Below are positions 8,064 to 16,012 of a stretch of DNA of 30,106 nucleotides, piece after piece. Each line of letters begins with the position of its first letter. The stretch's first letter is position 1. Source of the DNA: CAZFQG01 sp964520785. Lineage in GTDB: Bacteria > Planctomycetota > Planctomycetia > Pirellulales > Thermoguttaceae. The translations under genes and the position numbers were made by a program. Under the pieces are notes generated by a model. The model was not told the origin of the DNA. It searched no databases and was given only the letters and a program-made list of their open reading frames with translations. The DNA is taken from NCBI GenBank assembly GCA_964520785.1, contig CAZFQG010000064.1:1-30106 (forward strand), read 5' to 3'.

Positions 8064-8194
8064 TGATCGGTTCAACGCGACCCTGGTACGGACCATAGCG
8101 CCATGGCATTTCCCAATAGGATCATCATTAAGGGTTTCACGTCCATACGAGCGGCGACCCTCGACTTGCGCGCTCTAATGTCTGATCGGTTCAA
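8064..8194. repeat. 12-bp direct repeat TGATCGGTTCAA
   Basis: The 12-mer TGATCGGTTCAA occurs at 8064-8075 and again at 8183-8194, in the gap between two convergent genes (7954-8223). Nothing else was recognised in that gap. Confidence 0.5.
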
Positions 8195-8223
8195 ACGGTG
8201 CGGGTAAGAGCAATCTCGTCTCC

Positions 8224-9342
8224 TTACTTCTCGCTGACTTTCTCCGGCCAATCCCGGAAAACAAAGGCATGCAGGCGGGCTAGCAATTCGGGAAGCCGTT
8301 TGCACAGACGGGAGTCGGAAACGAACGGCTTGGCGGGAACCGCGGAAAAGTTTCGTCCTTTGCCGTCATGCCCGGCCGGTTTGTGCATCGCCGCTTGGAA
8401 CGGTGCGGGGATGGCGACCCGCTGCCATTTTCGGGTGAAGCGGAATTCGCCCGTCGCGGCGTCGTACTCCAGCGTCCGCAAGACGATCCGATCTTGAAAG
8501 ACCTTGGCCAGTTTCATTCCCGGCGGATCCGTCCGCCCCAGAGCGGGGCAGATCAGGAAGCGCCTGCCGTTCTTCTCGACCTCCATGTCGACGTGCAAAT
8601 GACCGTGCAGGCAGGCGATGACCTGAGGCGCGTCGTCGAGAATTTTCAAGACGCGGTCGGCGTCCAGGAAGGTGGGAGGGTAGATCGGTTCGTGCATCAG
8701 GAGGAGGCCCGGTTTGTCCTTATTGTTCGCGAGGTCCTCGCGAAGCCAATCGAGCGTGGCGTCCTCGAAGACGGTGAGCCCCTCGAGTCGCATCCCCTTG
8801 CAGCCGCGGTCGATGGACAGAAACGCGAAGTGCATTCCGCCGTAGTCGAATGAGTACTGCTTGGGGCGGAAGACCTCGTCGAACACCCAGGGCCAATTAT
8901 CGCCGGGGATCACGTAGAAAGGCCGGTCGAGATGCTCCTCCAGGAGAGTCTTCATGAATCGCTGCCGCGCCGCGGCGGTCGACTCGCCGTCAAGACGGAA
9001 TCCGTCCTCGCCCGCAAACGCGCAGTTGTCTCCAGTGACGACGACGAAGTCGGGTGCCAACTCAGTGTCGATGTAATCCAGCGCCGCGGCGATGAACTCC
9101 CGGTTCTTGCGGTTGAGATGGAAGTCGCTCACCCAAGCGAAGCCGAAGAGCGGCTCCTCCGCCTCCCCCGACCATTCCGGAGGTTGGTCGTATTCCCTTG
9201 GAGAGAAGAGGGAGGCGAGCCGGCGCGTTTGCAGCGCAAGGGTCTCTTCGGCGACCGCCTTCGCCAGCACGCAGACCAATACGGCTCCCAGAAGGACGAC
9301 AGTATACCAAATCACGCGGTACTTTCGAAGCAGGCACATCAT
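8224..9342 (-). CDS. Membrane-anchored calcineurin-like metallophosphoesterase
   Basis: A 372-residue two-metal phosphoesterase. The metal-site motifs are all present and in order: D-F-H (Asp73, His75), GDN at 104-106, GDN at 147-149, MHEP with His217, and GHLH at 247-250. An N-terminal hydrophobic stretch (VIWYTVVLLGAVLVCVLAKAVA, about 10-31) acts as a signal peptide or anchor, so the catalytic domain should lie outside the cytoplasm. The substrate is not evident. The gene starts 31 bases after the dnaE stop on the same strand and may be read from the same transcript. Two adjacent Met codons (9342, 9339) are possible starts. Confidence 0.88.
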   Translation of the reverse strand: MMCLLRKYRVIWYTVVLLGAVLVCVLAKAVAEETLALQTRRLASLFSPREYDQPPEWSGEAEEPLFGFAWVSDFHLNRKNREFIAAALDYIDTELAPDFVVVTGDNCAFAGEDGFRLDGESTAAARQRFMKTLLEEHLDRPFYVIPGDNWPWVFDEVFRPKQYSFDYGGMHFAFLSIDRGCKGMRLEGLTVFEDATLDWLREDLANNKDKPGLLLMHEPIYPPTFLDADRVLKILDDAPQVIACLHGHLHVDMEVEKNGRRFLICPALGRTDPPGMKLAKVFQDRIVLRTLEYDAATGEFRFTRKWQRVAIPAPFQAAMHKPAGHDGKGRNFSAVPAKPFVSDSRLCKRLPELLARLHAFVFRDWPEKVSEK

Positions 9343-9373
9343 TCCAAGTCCAAGTCCACCAGCCCCGCCCCAC

Positions 9374-12300
9374 TCACTTCTTCCCGTTGCCGCTTGTCGT
9401 CAGCAGGCGGAAATTCCCTTCTCCCAACAATTCGTCGACACGCAAGCGAAGCTCAGGAACGACTTCAACTCTGGGTTTCGCGCACCGGCAGGGGACGCGA
9501 CGGCCGTCGGCCAGGCATAATAACAATTGTAATTCGCAGTTGCCGGGATATCCACGCAGAATCTCGTAGAGCCGCTGCAGGCCGTCTTCTCCCAGGCGGT
9601 CTTCGTAGACCCTCAGGAGTATCCCCCGCGTATAGCGGCCGGCCAACTCGCTCAGGGGGATCAACTCGTCGACGATCACGTTGCTGATCGCGTCCTCGCC
9701 GTCGCCGCGGCGGTCGATCCGGCCTCGGACAACGAGAATCGCGTCGGCCTGGACCAGTTCTCCGTATTGGGCGAATTGTTCCGGCCAGATGATGCAGCGG
9801 ATCATATTCTCCATGTCCTCGAGATCGAACATGGCGTAGCGGGACGGTTTTCCCGGCTTGGGGTTCTTCGTGTTGGAGAACTTGATCGCCGAAAGCATCC
9901 CGCCGACCATGACTTCGGTCTTGTCCGGGAGGGACGCCGCGGCGGTCGTCGTGTGCGAACAATACGCGGTCAACTCATCCTCGAACTCGGCCAAGGGATG
10001 ACTCGTCAGGTAGAAGCCGAGCACCTCCTTTTCCTTCGCCAGCTTGTCCTTCTCCCCCCATTCGGGAACGTCCGGCAGCGGGATGGGCTGCATCTGGTCC
10101 TCTTCTTCAAGTTCAGCGAAGAGGCTCAGTTGCCCGCTCCGCCGGTCGGCCGCGGCGGAGGCGCCGCTTTTCATCGCCTTCTCGACCGACTGCATGAGCT
10201 GGTTGCGGTTGGCGCCGAACGAATCGAATGCCCCCGCCTTGACGAGCGTTTCGATCGTGGCCCGATTCACCACGCCGGCATCGAACCGTTCGCAGAAATC
10301 GAAGAGGTTCTTGAATCGGCCCCCTCGCGCGCGCTCCGCCGCGATCGCCTCGGCCGCGCCGCCCCCGCACGACTTGATCGCGGAGAGGCCGAAATAGATT
10401 TTTCCCTCGCGAACGACGAAGTCGGCGTCAGAGCGGTTGACGTCCGGCGGAACGACGTCGATCTTCATCCGCTTGCAGTCCTCCAAGTGCTCGACGAGCC
10501 GATCCTTCGTCTTAAAATTCCGGTTGGGGATATCGCTGGAAAGAAGCGACGCCATGAACTCGACCGGATAGTGGGCCTTGAGGTAAGCGGTCATGTACGC
10601 GATCAAGGCGTAGGCCGTCGAATGGCTCTTGTTGAAGCCGTACCCGGCGAATTTCTCGATCAGCGCGAACAGCTCCTCCCCCTGCTTTTTCGTCATCCCG
10701 TTGTTCTGAACACCTTCGAGGAACTGCTCCAGGTATTTCGCGATCATCGGAAGCTTCTTCTTGCTGATCGCCTTGATGCATTTGTACGAGTCGGCCAGTT
10801 CGATGCCGCCGAGGCGGTTGAGGATGCGCATGATCTGCTCCTGGTAGACCATCACGCCGTGGGTCTCCTCCAGGACGTCCTTCATGATCGGATGGAGATA
10901 AGCCGCCTCCTGTTCCCCGTGCTTGACGCGAATGTAATCGTCCACCATGCCCCCTTCCAGCGGTCCGGGGCGGTAGAGGGCCAGCGTCGCGATGATGTCC
11001 CGGAAGTTGTCCGGCTTCATCTTCTTGAGCAATTCCCGGATTCCGCCGCTCTCCAACTGGAAAACCCCCTTGGTCTCCCCACGGCACAATAGGGCATAGG
11101 TCTCTGGGTCGTCCAGAGGGAATTTATAAGGATCGATCCGCACGCCGTTCGACTGCTCGATGAACTGGACCGACTTCGACAGCATCGTCAGGTTCCGCAG
11201 ACCCAGAAAGTCCATCTTCAGCAGGCCGACCGCCTCGACATCGGGATATTCCCACTGCGTGACGATCTCCGTCTTTCCGCTGACGGTTTGGAGCGGGACG
11301 TGCTCGTGCAGGGGGCGGTTAGAGATGACGACCGCGCAAGCGTGCGTGCCCACGTTCCGCGCCAGCCCCTCGATCTGCCGGGCCAGGTCGACCAGCTCGC
11401 GGACCTCGGCGTCTTCGTCATAGAATTTCTTCAGCTCCTCGCTCTTTTCCAGCGCCTTGGGGAGCGTGATCTTCAGTTCGTCCGGAACCTTCGCGGCGAT
11501 CTTGTCGACCTTCGACAGAGGCAACCCCAGCGCGCGGCCCGTATCGCGGACCGAAGCTTTGGCGGCGAGCGTTCCGAACGTGCCGATCTGCGCGACGTTC
11601 TCCACGCCGTACTTGTCCTTCACGTACTGGATGACCTCGCCGCGGCGTTCCTTCTCGAAGTCGATATCGATATCGGGCGCCTCCAGCCGGTTTTCGTCGA
11701 GAAACCGCTCGAACAGGAGGTCGTATTCCAGAGGGCAGACGTGGCTCAAGTAAAGCGAGTAACAAACCAGCGACCCGACGCCGGAACCCCGCGCCGTCGC
11801 CTCGATCCCTCGTTCGCGCGCAAAGCGGACGAAATCCCACACGATGAGGAAGTAGTTGGGAAATCCCTGCTTGACGATGACGCTCAACTCGCGTTCGAGC
11901 CGGTCCGTCACCTCTTGCGAGAGCCGGCCCTCCTGCATGCGGTCCGGCCGGTCCGCGTAGCGCTCCATCAGTCCCTGAACGCACAATTCGCGTAGATACT
12001 CCTCCGAGGTCTTTTCCTCCGGCGGCGCGTATACCGGAAAATGCCGCCGCCCGAACTCCAGCTCCAAATCGGTCCGGTCCGCGATCTGTTGACTCCTCGC
12101 CACGGCATCCGGAAAGTCCGGAAACGTCGAGTACATCTCCGCCGGGCTCCGCAGGTAGAACTCGTTCGTCTCCATCCGCATCCGGTTGACGTCCGTACGG
12201 AACTTGCCCGTGTTGATGCAAATCAGAATGTCCTGTGCTTCGTGCTCCTCGCGGAGGACGTAGTGGACGTCGCTGGTGGCGACCATCGGGACGTCGAGCC

Positions 12301-12919
12301 GCCCGGCCACCTCGATGGCGCCGTCGTTGACCGTCTTCTGCATCTCCAAGCCGTTGTCCTGGAGTTCGATGAAGTAGCGGTCGCCGAAGACGTCCCGGTA
12401 CCACCGGACGACGTCAACGCCGGTTTCGACGTCCGGTTGGACGTCCGGCCCCCCTCGGGTCCCGCGGAGGAGGGTGCGGCTCAATTCGCTCGACGCGCAA
12501 CCGCTTAAACAAATGAGCCCCTCGTTGCACTCGGCGAGGATTTCCTTGTCGATCCGCGGCCGGTAGTAGAACCCGTCCAGATAGGCGGTCGAGGCGAGCC
12601 GGAGGAGATTCTGGTAGCCGGTCGCGTTTTGTGCCAGAAGCGTCAGGTGAAAGGCCGCTTCCTTCATGCTCGCGGCCTCCTTCTCGGTCCGTTTGCCGGG
12701 CGCGACGTAGGCTTCGTACCCGATGATCGGCTTGATATCCGCCTTCCGGCAGCACTTGAAGAACTGGATCGCGCCGTGGAGATTTCCGTGATCGGTGATG
12801 GAGAGCGCATTCATGCCAAGCTCTTTTGCGCGGTTCACCAGCCTTTCGATTTGCCCGGCCCCGTCCAGAAGACTGTAATGCGTGTGACAATGGAGATGTA
12901 CAAACGGTCGCGTATCCAT
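9374..12919 (-). CDS. dnaE: DNA polymerase III subunit alpha
   Basis: The replicative polymerase, 1181 residues. The N-terminal PHP domain begins HLHCHTHYSLLDG and keeps ITDHGN, the GYEAYV Glu, CLSGCASSEL and TSDVHYV, so most metal ligands seem to be in place. Polymerase catalytic acids are in APDIDIDFEKERRGEV (Asp416, Asp418) and LLKMDFLGLRN (Asp570). A helix-hairpin-helix region and an OB domain (VMVGGMLSAIKFSNTKNPKPG onwards) follow. A frame extends 204 bases further upstream, but conserved sequence starts at MDTRPFVHLHCHTHYS, so I place the start at 12919; no strong ribosome binding site precedes it. It diverges from ruvB across 225 bases. It belongs to the DnaE type, not PolC: there is no inserted exonuclease domain. 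Confidence 0.96.
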   Translation of the reverse strand: MDTRPFVHLHCHTHYSLLDGAGQIERLVNRAKELGMNALSITDHGNLHGAIQFFKCCRKADIKPIIGYEAYVAPGKRTEKEAASMKEAAFHLTLLAQNATGYQNLLRLASTAYLDGFYYRPRIDKEILAECNEGLICLSGCASSELSRTLLRGTRGGPDVQPDVETGVDVVRWYRDVFGDRYFIELQDNGLEMQKTVNDGAIEVAGRLDVPMVATSDVHYVLREEHEAQDILICINTGKFRTDVNRMRMETNEFYLRSPAEMYSTFPDFPDAVARSQQIADRTDLELEFGRRHFPVYAPPEEKTSEEYLRELCVQGLMERYADRPDRMQEGRLSQEVTDRLERELSVIVKQGFPNYFLIVWDFVRFARERGIEATARGSGVGSLVCYSLYLSHVCPLEYDLLFERFLDENRLEAPDIDIDFEKERRGEVIQYVKDKYGVENVAQIGTFGTLAAKASVRDTGRALGLPLSKVDKIAAKVPDELKITLPKALEKSEELKKFYDEDAEVRELVDLARQIEGLARNVGTHACAVVISNRPLHEHVPLQTVSGKTEIVTQWEYPDVEAVGLLKMDFLGLRNLTMLSKSVQFIEQSNGVRIDPYKFPLDDPETYALLCRGETKGVFQLESGGIRELLKKMKPDNFRDIIATLALYRPGPLEGGMVDDYIRVKHGEQEAAYLHPIMKDVLEETHGVMVYQEQIMRILNRLGGIELADSYKCIKAISKKKLPMIAKYLEQFLEGVQNNGMTKKQGEELFALIEKFAGYGFNKSHSTAYALIAYMTAYLKAHYPVEFMASLLSSDIPNRNFKTKDRLVEHLEDCKRMKIDVVPPDVNRSDADFVVREGKIYFGLSAIKSCGGGAAEAIAAERARGGRFKNLFDFCERFDAGVVNRATIETLVKAGAFDSFGANRNQLMQSVEKAMKSGASAAADRRSGQLSLFAELEEEDQMQPIPLPDVPEWGEKDKLAKEKEVLGFYLTSHPLAEFEDELTAYCSHTTTAAASLPDKTEVMVGGMLSAIKFSNTKNPKPGKPSRYAMFDLEDMENMIRCIIWPEQFAQYGELVQADAILVVRGRIDRRGDGEDAISNVIVDELIPLSELAGRYTRGILLRVYEDRLGEDGLQRLYEILRGYPGNCELQLLLCLADGRRVPCRCAKPRVEVVPELRLRVDELLGEGNFRLLTTSGNGKK

Positions 12920-13028
12920 ACTAATACCGGCTGACTTCGTGGGAAGAGAATCGTAGAAACCGCCCGGGGGAGCCGAATCGTGCGTCCGGGAGGGACAAAG
13001 CACGGCCCATTTTATGCCGTAGCCGACT

Positions 13029-13057
13029 TTGAGAAAACCGTCCCCGGGGAGTATACT
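13029..13057 (+). promoter_or_regulatory. Sigma-70-type promoter for ruvB
   Basis: TTGAGA (5 of 6), a 17-base spacer and TATACT (5 of 6) lie 88 bases ahead of the ruvB start, predicting a start near 13064. The -10 sits in the palindrome AGTATACT. A short CCCC-AAA-GGGG stem (13104-13114) lies in the leader. Confidence 0.65.
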
Positions 13058-13144
13058 GGCGGTCGCGACGAATTCGTTGTACGCGTCCCCTGCGACAAGT
13101 AGGCCCCAAAGGGGAGTCACCAAAACCCCCTACCCCCCTAATCT

Positions 13145-14176
13145 ATGTCCCGAGAACCCATCCTCAAGCAACCGAGCCTTCCTGCCGCGTCTCCCGAAGA
13201 CGACCGCGAATTGCGCCCCCAACGAATGAGTGATATGGTGGGCCAACGCGAGGTATATGCGCGGCTGGAGATCGCCGTGGACGCCGCGCGCAAACGGAAA
13301 GAGCCGCTCGGACATATTCTGTTCGACGGCCCCCCAGGACTGGGTAAGACTACTTTCGCGATCTGCATTCCCCACGAACTGGGGACGAGCATTCAAATCG
13401 CCAACGGCGCGACGCTGAAAGCTCCGAAAGACATTATTCCTTATCTGACGAACGTGGAAGAGGGGAGCGTTCTCTTTGTTGATGAGATTCACCGGATGCA
13501 AAAGACGGTGGAGGAGTTCCTCTATCCGGCGATGGAGGATTTCCGGATCGATCTGACGCTTGGCGACGGCGTCAACGCGCGGACGATCAACATGCAGCTT
13601 AAGCCGTTTACCCTCATCGGCGCTACGACACGAACCGGGCTCCTTTCCGCCCCCCTAAGGGACCGGTTCCAGATGCGAGAGCACCTCGACTTTTACACGG
13701 TGAGCGAGCTGACGGAAATCGTCCGGCGGAACGCGCGGAAGCTCCGCGTCGATTTGGACGAAGACGCGGCGGAGGAAATCGCCTCGCGGAGCCGGGGAAC
13801 GCCGCGGATCGCGAACAACCGTCTCCGCTGGGTCCGCGACTACGCGACCAGCAAGGCCGGCGGCCGCGCCGGCCTTGGAGTCGTTATCGACGCCTTGGAG
13901 ATGCAGGGGATCGACACGTTGGGCCTCGACTTGCAGGATCGGAAGTACTTGGAGACGATTGTCCGCGTCTTTTGCGGCGGCCCGGTCGGGGTTGAGGCGG
14001 TCGGCCATACGATCAACGTCCCGCCGGATACCCTCATCGACGAAGTCGAGCCGTTCCTGCTGCGAAGTGAACTCATCATCCGAACTCCTCGCGGCCGCCG
14101 CGTCACCCCCAAAGGCTACGACCACCTGGGCGTCATCCCCACCGAAGGCGACGGGCTGCACGGGCGGCTGTTTTAG
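13145..14176 (+). CDS. ruvB: Holliday junction branch migration ATPase RuvB
   Basis: The hexameric AAA+ motor that drives branch migration with RuvA in recombinational repair. The 343 residues match the family. Seen are Walker A GPPGLGKT (62-69), Walker B FVDEIHRM (111-118), sensor 1 in LIGATTRTGLLSAPLRDRF, the arginine-containing RSRGTPRIANN segment and the C-terminal winged helix with GGPVGVEA and RTPRGRR. The stretch after Walker A reads IANGATLKAPKDI where most RuvBs have TSGPxLEKxGDL, a lineage-type divergence. ruvA and ruvC are not adjacent. The start at 13145 lacks a Shine-Dalgarno sequence (C-rich CCCCCCTAATCT precedes it) but fits the family N terminus. Confidence 0.95.
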   Translation: MSREPILKQPSLPAASPEDDRELRPQRMSDMVGQREVYARLEIAVDAARKRKEPLGHILFDGPPGLGKTTFAICIPHELGTSIQIANGATLKAPKDIIPYLTNVEEGSVLFVDEIHRMQKTVEEFLYPAMEDFRIDLTLGDGVNARTINMQLKPFTLIGATTRTGLLSAPLRDRFQMREHLDFYTVSELTEIVRRNARKLRVDLDEDAAEEIASRSRGTPRIANNRLRWVRDYATSKAGGRAGLGVVIDALEMQGIDTLGLDLQDRKYLETIVRVFCGGPVGVEAVGHTINVPPDTLIDEVEPFLLRSELIIRTPRGRRVTPKGYDHLGVIPTEGDGLHGRLF

Positions 14177-14203
14177 GGTCTTCCAGCACAAGACGGGAAT
14201 GCG

Positions 14204-14317
14204 ATGCTCACCAAGTTCTTCGTTGACAACTACAAATCGTTGGTGAATACGACGATTCCAAAGAGAGACGTCCACCTCGCAATCGTTCCGGCGGATGCCG
14301 GACGCTCTCAACGGTAG
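14204..14317 (+). pseudogene. Remnant of an AAA/RecF-like ATPase N terminus
   Basis: An ATG-initiated frame of 37 codons ends in TAG inside the 3' end of the convergent regulator gene. Its product begins MLTKFFVDNYKSLVNTTIP, which closely resembles the opening of AAA_15/AAA_21-type ATPases (fxxxNYKSLxxxxIPL), and it ends AIVPADAGRS where those proteins have LIGPNNAGKS, the Walker A loop. The Lys of the P loop is Arg here and nothing of the rest remains, so I read it as a decayed gene start left between ruvB and the regulator. It lies 27 bases after ruvB. Confidence 0.45.
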
Positions 14318-15735
14318 TCTTCCTTCTTCAGTCCCAGGCGTTTCATTTTGTCGTAGAGCGACCTCTCCCGGATTCCTGCGCGTCTCGCCGTTTGCCCGAT
14401 CCGGCCGCGGGTTGCCTTGAGCAAACCGTCCAGATAGGCCCTCTCGAATTCGAGAAGGAGTTTCTCGCGCGATTCGGCCAGGGGGAGCGATAACCATTCC
14501 CGGGGAATATGCAGTGATTCATCGATCGATTCCGGGGAGGGGAGCGCGAACGAACCGGGGAGCACTTTTCGGATAGCCGTCGGCAGATCGGCCGGCGTGA
14601 TTTCATTACCAGGGGCCAGAAGCATGGCCCGTTCGATGACGTTCATCAGTTCGCGGATATTTCCCGGCCAGTCGTAGCGGCCGAGGGCGTCCATGGCGGC
14701 GTCGGAGATTTCCTCGGCACCGGCATGGAATTCTGCGCGAAAATGTTCCACGAACCTTCGCGCCAATGCCGGAATATCCTCGCGGCGTTCCGAAAGGGGC
14801 GGGATCGTCAGAGAGACGACGCTCAAGCGGTAGTACAAATCGCGGCGGAAAACACCCGCCTCCGACTCCGCCGCGAGATCGCGGTTCGTCGCCGCCATCA
14901 CTCTGACATCGATCGGAACCGAAGTCTCCGCCCCCACCCTGCGGACCTCGCGGGTTTGCAGAACGTTCAGGAGTTTGACCTGCAGGTGTTTCGGCATTTC
15001 GCCGATTTCGTCGAGGAAGATCGTTCCATTGTGGGCTAACTCGAACCACCCCCGGCGCGCGCGGCTCGCTCCCGTGAAGGCGCCCTCCTCGTGCCCGAAG
15101 AGTTCGCTTTCCAGGAGGGATTCCGCGAGTGCCCCGCAGTGGACCGAAATAAACGGTCCTTCCCCTCGCGGACTCTCCGCGTGAATCGCCCTGGCGAGCC
15201 GTTCCTTGCCGACCCCCGTCTCCCCCATGATCAAGAGCGTCGCGTCGCTGGCCACCACTCTTCGAACGACATGCATGAAGGTTTGCATGGCCGGACTGGC
15301 GGAAACGAAGTCGCGGAGGAGGGGCATCTTCTGCGTATCGGCGGGGACGAACCGTTCGTCCAAGGCTTGAAGCCGCCGCCGCAGGATGACCTCCAGGGCA
15401 TCCCGGAGCACGGCATCGTCAAGTGTCGTGGGCAAGACCGCCAAGCAACCGGTCGCCACGAGCATTGCTCGAAGCTCCGCGTTCTCTTCGTCCGTCAACA
15501 CGACCACTCCAGGAGCGTCCGGCAAGGTCTGAAGCGAGGCGACAATTTCGGAAGTTGAGCCTCCGTTTACCTCATGACTCACGAAGACGAGGTCAAAACT
15601 CTCTCGGGAAACCATTTCCCTGAGTCCTCGAGACCCCTCAACCATCTCGACAAGGGCATCCCTTCCCGCGAGTATCACTTCAAACCGGCGCGCCAGCTTG
15701 AAATCGTGAACCGCCAATAGCACGCGTGCCAACAT
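14308..15735 (-). CDS. Sigma-54-dependent activator (NtrC family) with degenerate receiver
   Basis: A 475-residue bacterial enhancer-binding protein. Residues 1-120 form a receiver-like fold. Residues 145-375 are the AAA+ domain, with Walker A GETGVGKE (171-178), the sigma-54-contacting GAFTGA loop (218-223) and Walker B LDEIGEMP (241-248). The last 45 residues are a Fis-type helix-turn-helix (GRIGQTARRAGIRERSLYDKMKRL). The receiver lacks the key residues: the phospho-acceptor position in FDLVFVS is Ser53, the acidic pair is His-Asp, and the conserved Lys is Leu in AVLPTT, so it is probably not phosphorylated. The ATG at 15735 is set by a perfect AAGGAGGTG; a GTG at 15747 lies inside that site. 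It is divergent from a sigma-54 promoter driving the amidohydrolase-peptidase-ligase genes, its likely target. No histidine kinase is nearby. Confidence 0.92.
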   Translation of the reverse strand: MLARVLLAVHDFKLARRFEVILAGRDALVEMVEGSRGLREMVSRESFDLVFVSHEVNGGSTSEIVASLQTLPDAPGVVVLTDEENAELRAMLVATGCLAVLPTTLDDAVLRDALEVILRRRLQALDERFVPADTQKMPLLRDFVSASPAMQTFMHVVRRVVASDATLLIMGETGVGKERLARAIHAESPRGEGPFISVHCGALAESLLESELFGHEEGAFTGASRARRGWFELAHNGTIFLDEIGEMPKHLQVKLLNVLQTREVRRVGAETSVPIDVRVMAATNRDLAAESEAGVFRRDLYYRLSVVSLTIPPLSERREDIPALARRFVEHFRAEFHAGAEEISDAAMDALGRYDWPGNIRELMNVIERAMLLAPGNEITPADLPTAIRKVLPGSFALPSPESIDESLHIPREWLSLPLAESREKLLLEFERAYLDGLLKATRGRIGQTARRAGIRERSLYDKMKRLGLKKEDYR

Positions 15736-15744
15736 CAGAGTTTT

Positions 15745-15753
15745 CACCTCCTT
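15745..15753 (-). promoter_or_regulatory. Perfect Shine-Dalgarno of the sigma-54 activator
   Basis: AAGGAGGTG on the leftward strand ends 9 bases before the ATG at 15735. It fixes that start and rules out the overlapping GTG at 15747. It is unusually strong compared with dnaE and ruvB, which lack one. Confidence 0.8.
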
Positions 15754-15775
15754 TTTCTTCTTGCTTCACCTCTAT

Positions 15776-15789
15776 GAAAAGCCCTTTTC
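15776..15789. promoter_or_regulatory. Dyad GAAAAG-CC-CTTTTC: candidate enhancer and auto-operator
   Basis: A 6-2-6 dyad lying over the predicted start site of the activator's own sigma-70 promoter (about 15785) and 142-155 bases upstream of the predicted start from the sigma-54 promoter. This is where an enhancer-binding protein would both repress itself and activate the divergent operon. The role is inferred from position only. Confidence 0.4.
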
Positions 15790-15791
15790 GG

Positions 15792-15820
15792 ATTCTAGAG
15801 CTCCGGTTCTTGGAAGTCAA
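15792..15820 (-). promoter_or_regulatory. Sigma-70-type promoter of the sigma-54 activator gene
   Basis: Leftward TTGACT (5 of 6), a 17-base spacer and TAGAAT (5 of 6) predict a start near 15785 and a 50-base leader containing the perfect ribosome binding site. It is one of the best sigma-70 matches in the window. Confidence 0.7.
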
Positions 15821-15889
15821 CAGAATTCCCCTGCAATCCGGAAAGCACTGTAAGTCTCATCCTTGGAATTGGTTACGGCGAAAAGCGTG

Positions 15890-15911
15890 GTGCCAACGGG
15901 AGAATTGGCAC
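15890..15911. repeat. Inverted repeat GTGCCAA / TTGGCAC over the -24 element
   Basis: Perfect 7-bp arms (15890-15896 and 15905-15911) separated by 8 bases. The right arm is the -24 element of the sigma-54 promoter. It could be an additional operator or chance symmetry. Confidence 0.45.
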
Positions 15912-15921
15912 TGACTTTGCG
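15905..15921 (+). promoter_or_regulatory. Sigma-54 (-24/-12) promoter of the amidohydrolase operon
   Basis: TTGGCACTGACTTTGCG has GG (15907-15908) and GC (15919-15920) separated by exactly 10 bases, with full TTGGCAC and TTGC blocks of the RpoN consensus. The predicted start is near 15931, about 80 bases ahead of the first gene. The leader begins with a small CTCCG/CGGAG stem (15935-15959). The activator gene of the same system is next door and divergent. Confidence 0.82.
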
Positions 15922-16012
15922 TTGTAGTGACACCCTCCGTTTGTATGCCGTCATCGGAGCTTTTGAATCCGATTCCTTTCTAATTGTCGCCTAACTGTTC
16001 GGAGTTTCCGGC

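Noticed and set aside
8183..8215. tRNA-like T-loop GGTTCAAAC
   Set aside because: No acceptor or anticodon stem can be paired around it.
15735..15747. GTG start for the activator 12 bases upstream of the ATG
   Set aside because: The GTG lies within the AAGGAGGTG ribosome binding site and so cannot be its start.
15875..15896. Second, leftward sigma-54 promoter from the mirrored TTGGCAC
   Set aside because: The base pair 10 positions after GG is TT, not GC, so the -12 element is missing; the leftward gene already has a good sigma-70 promoter.
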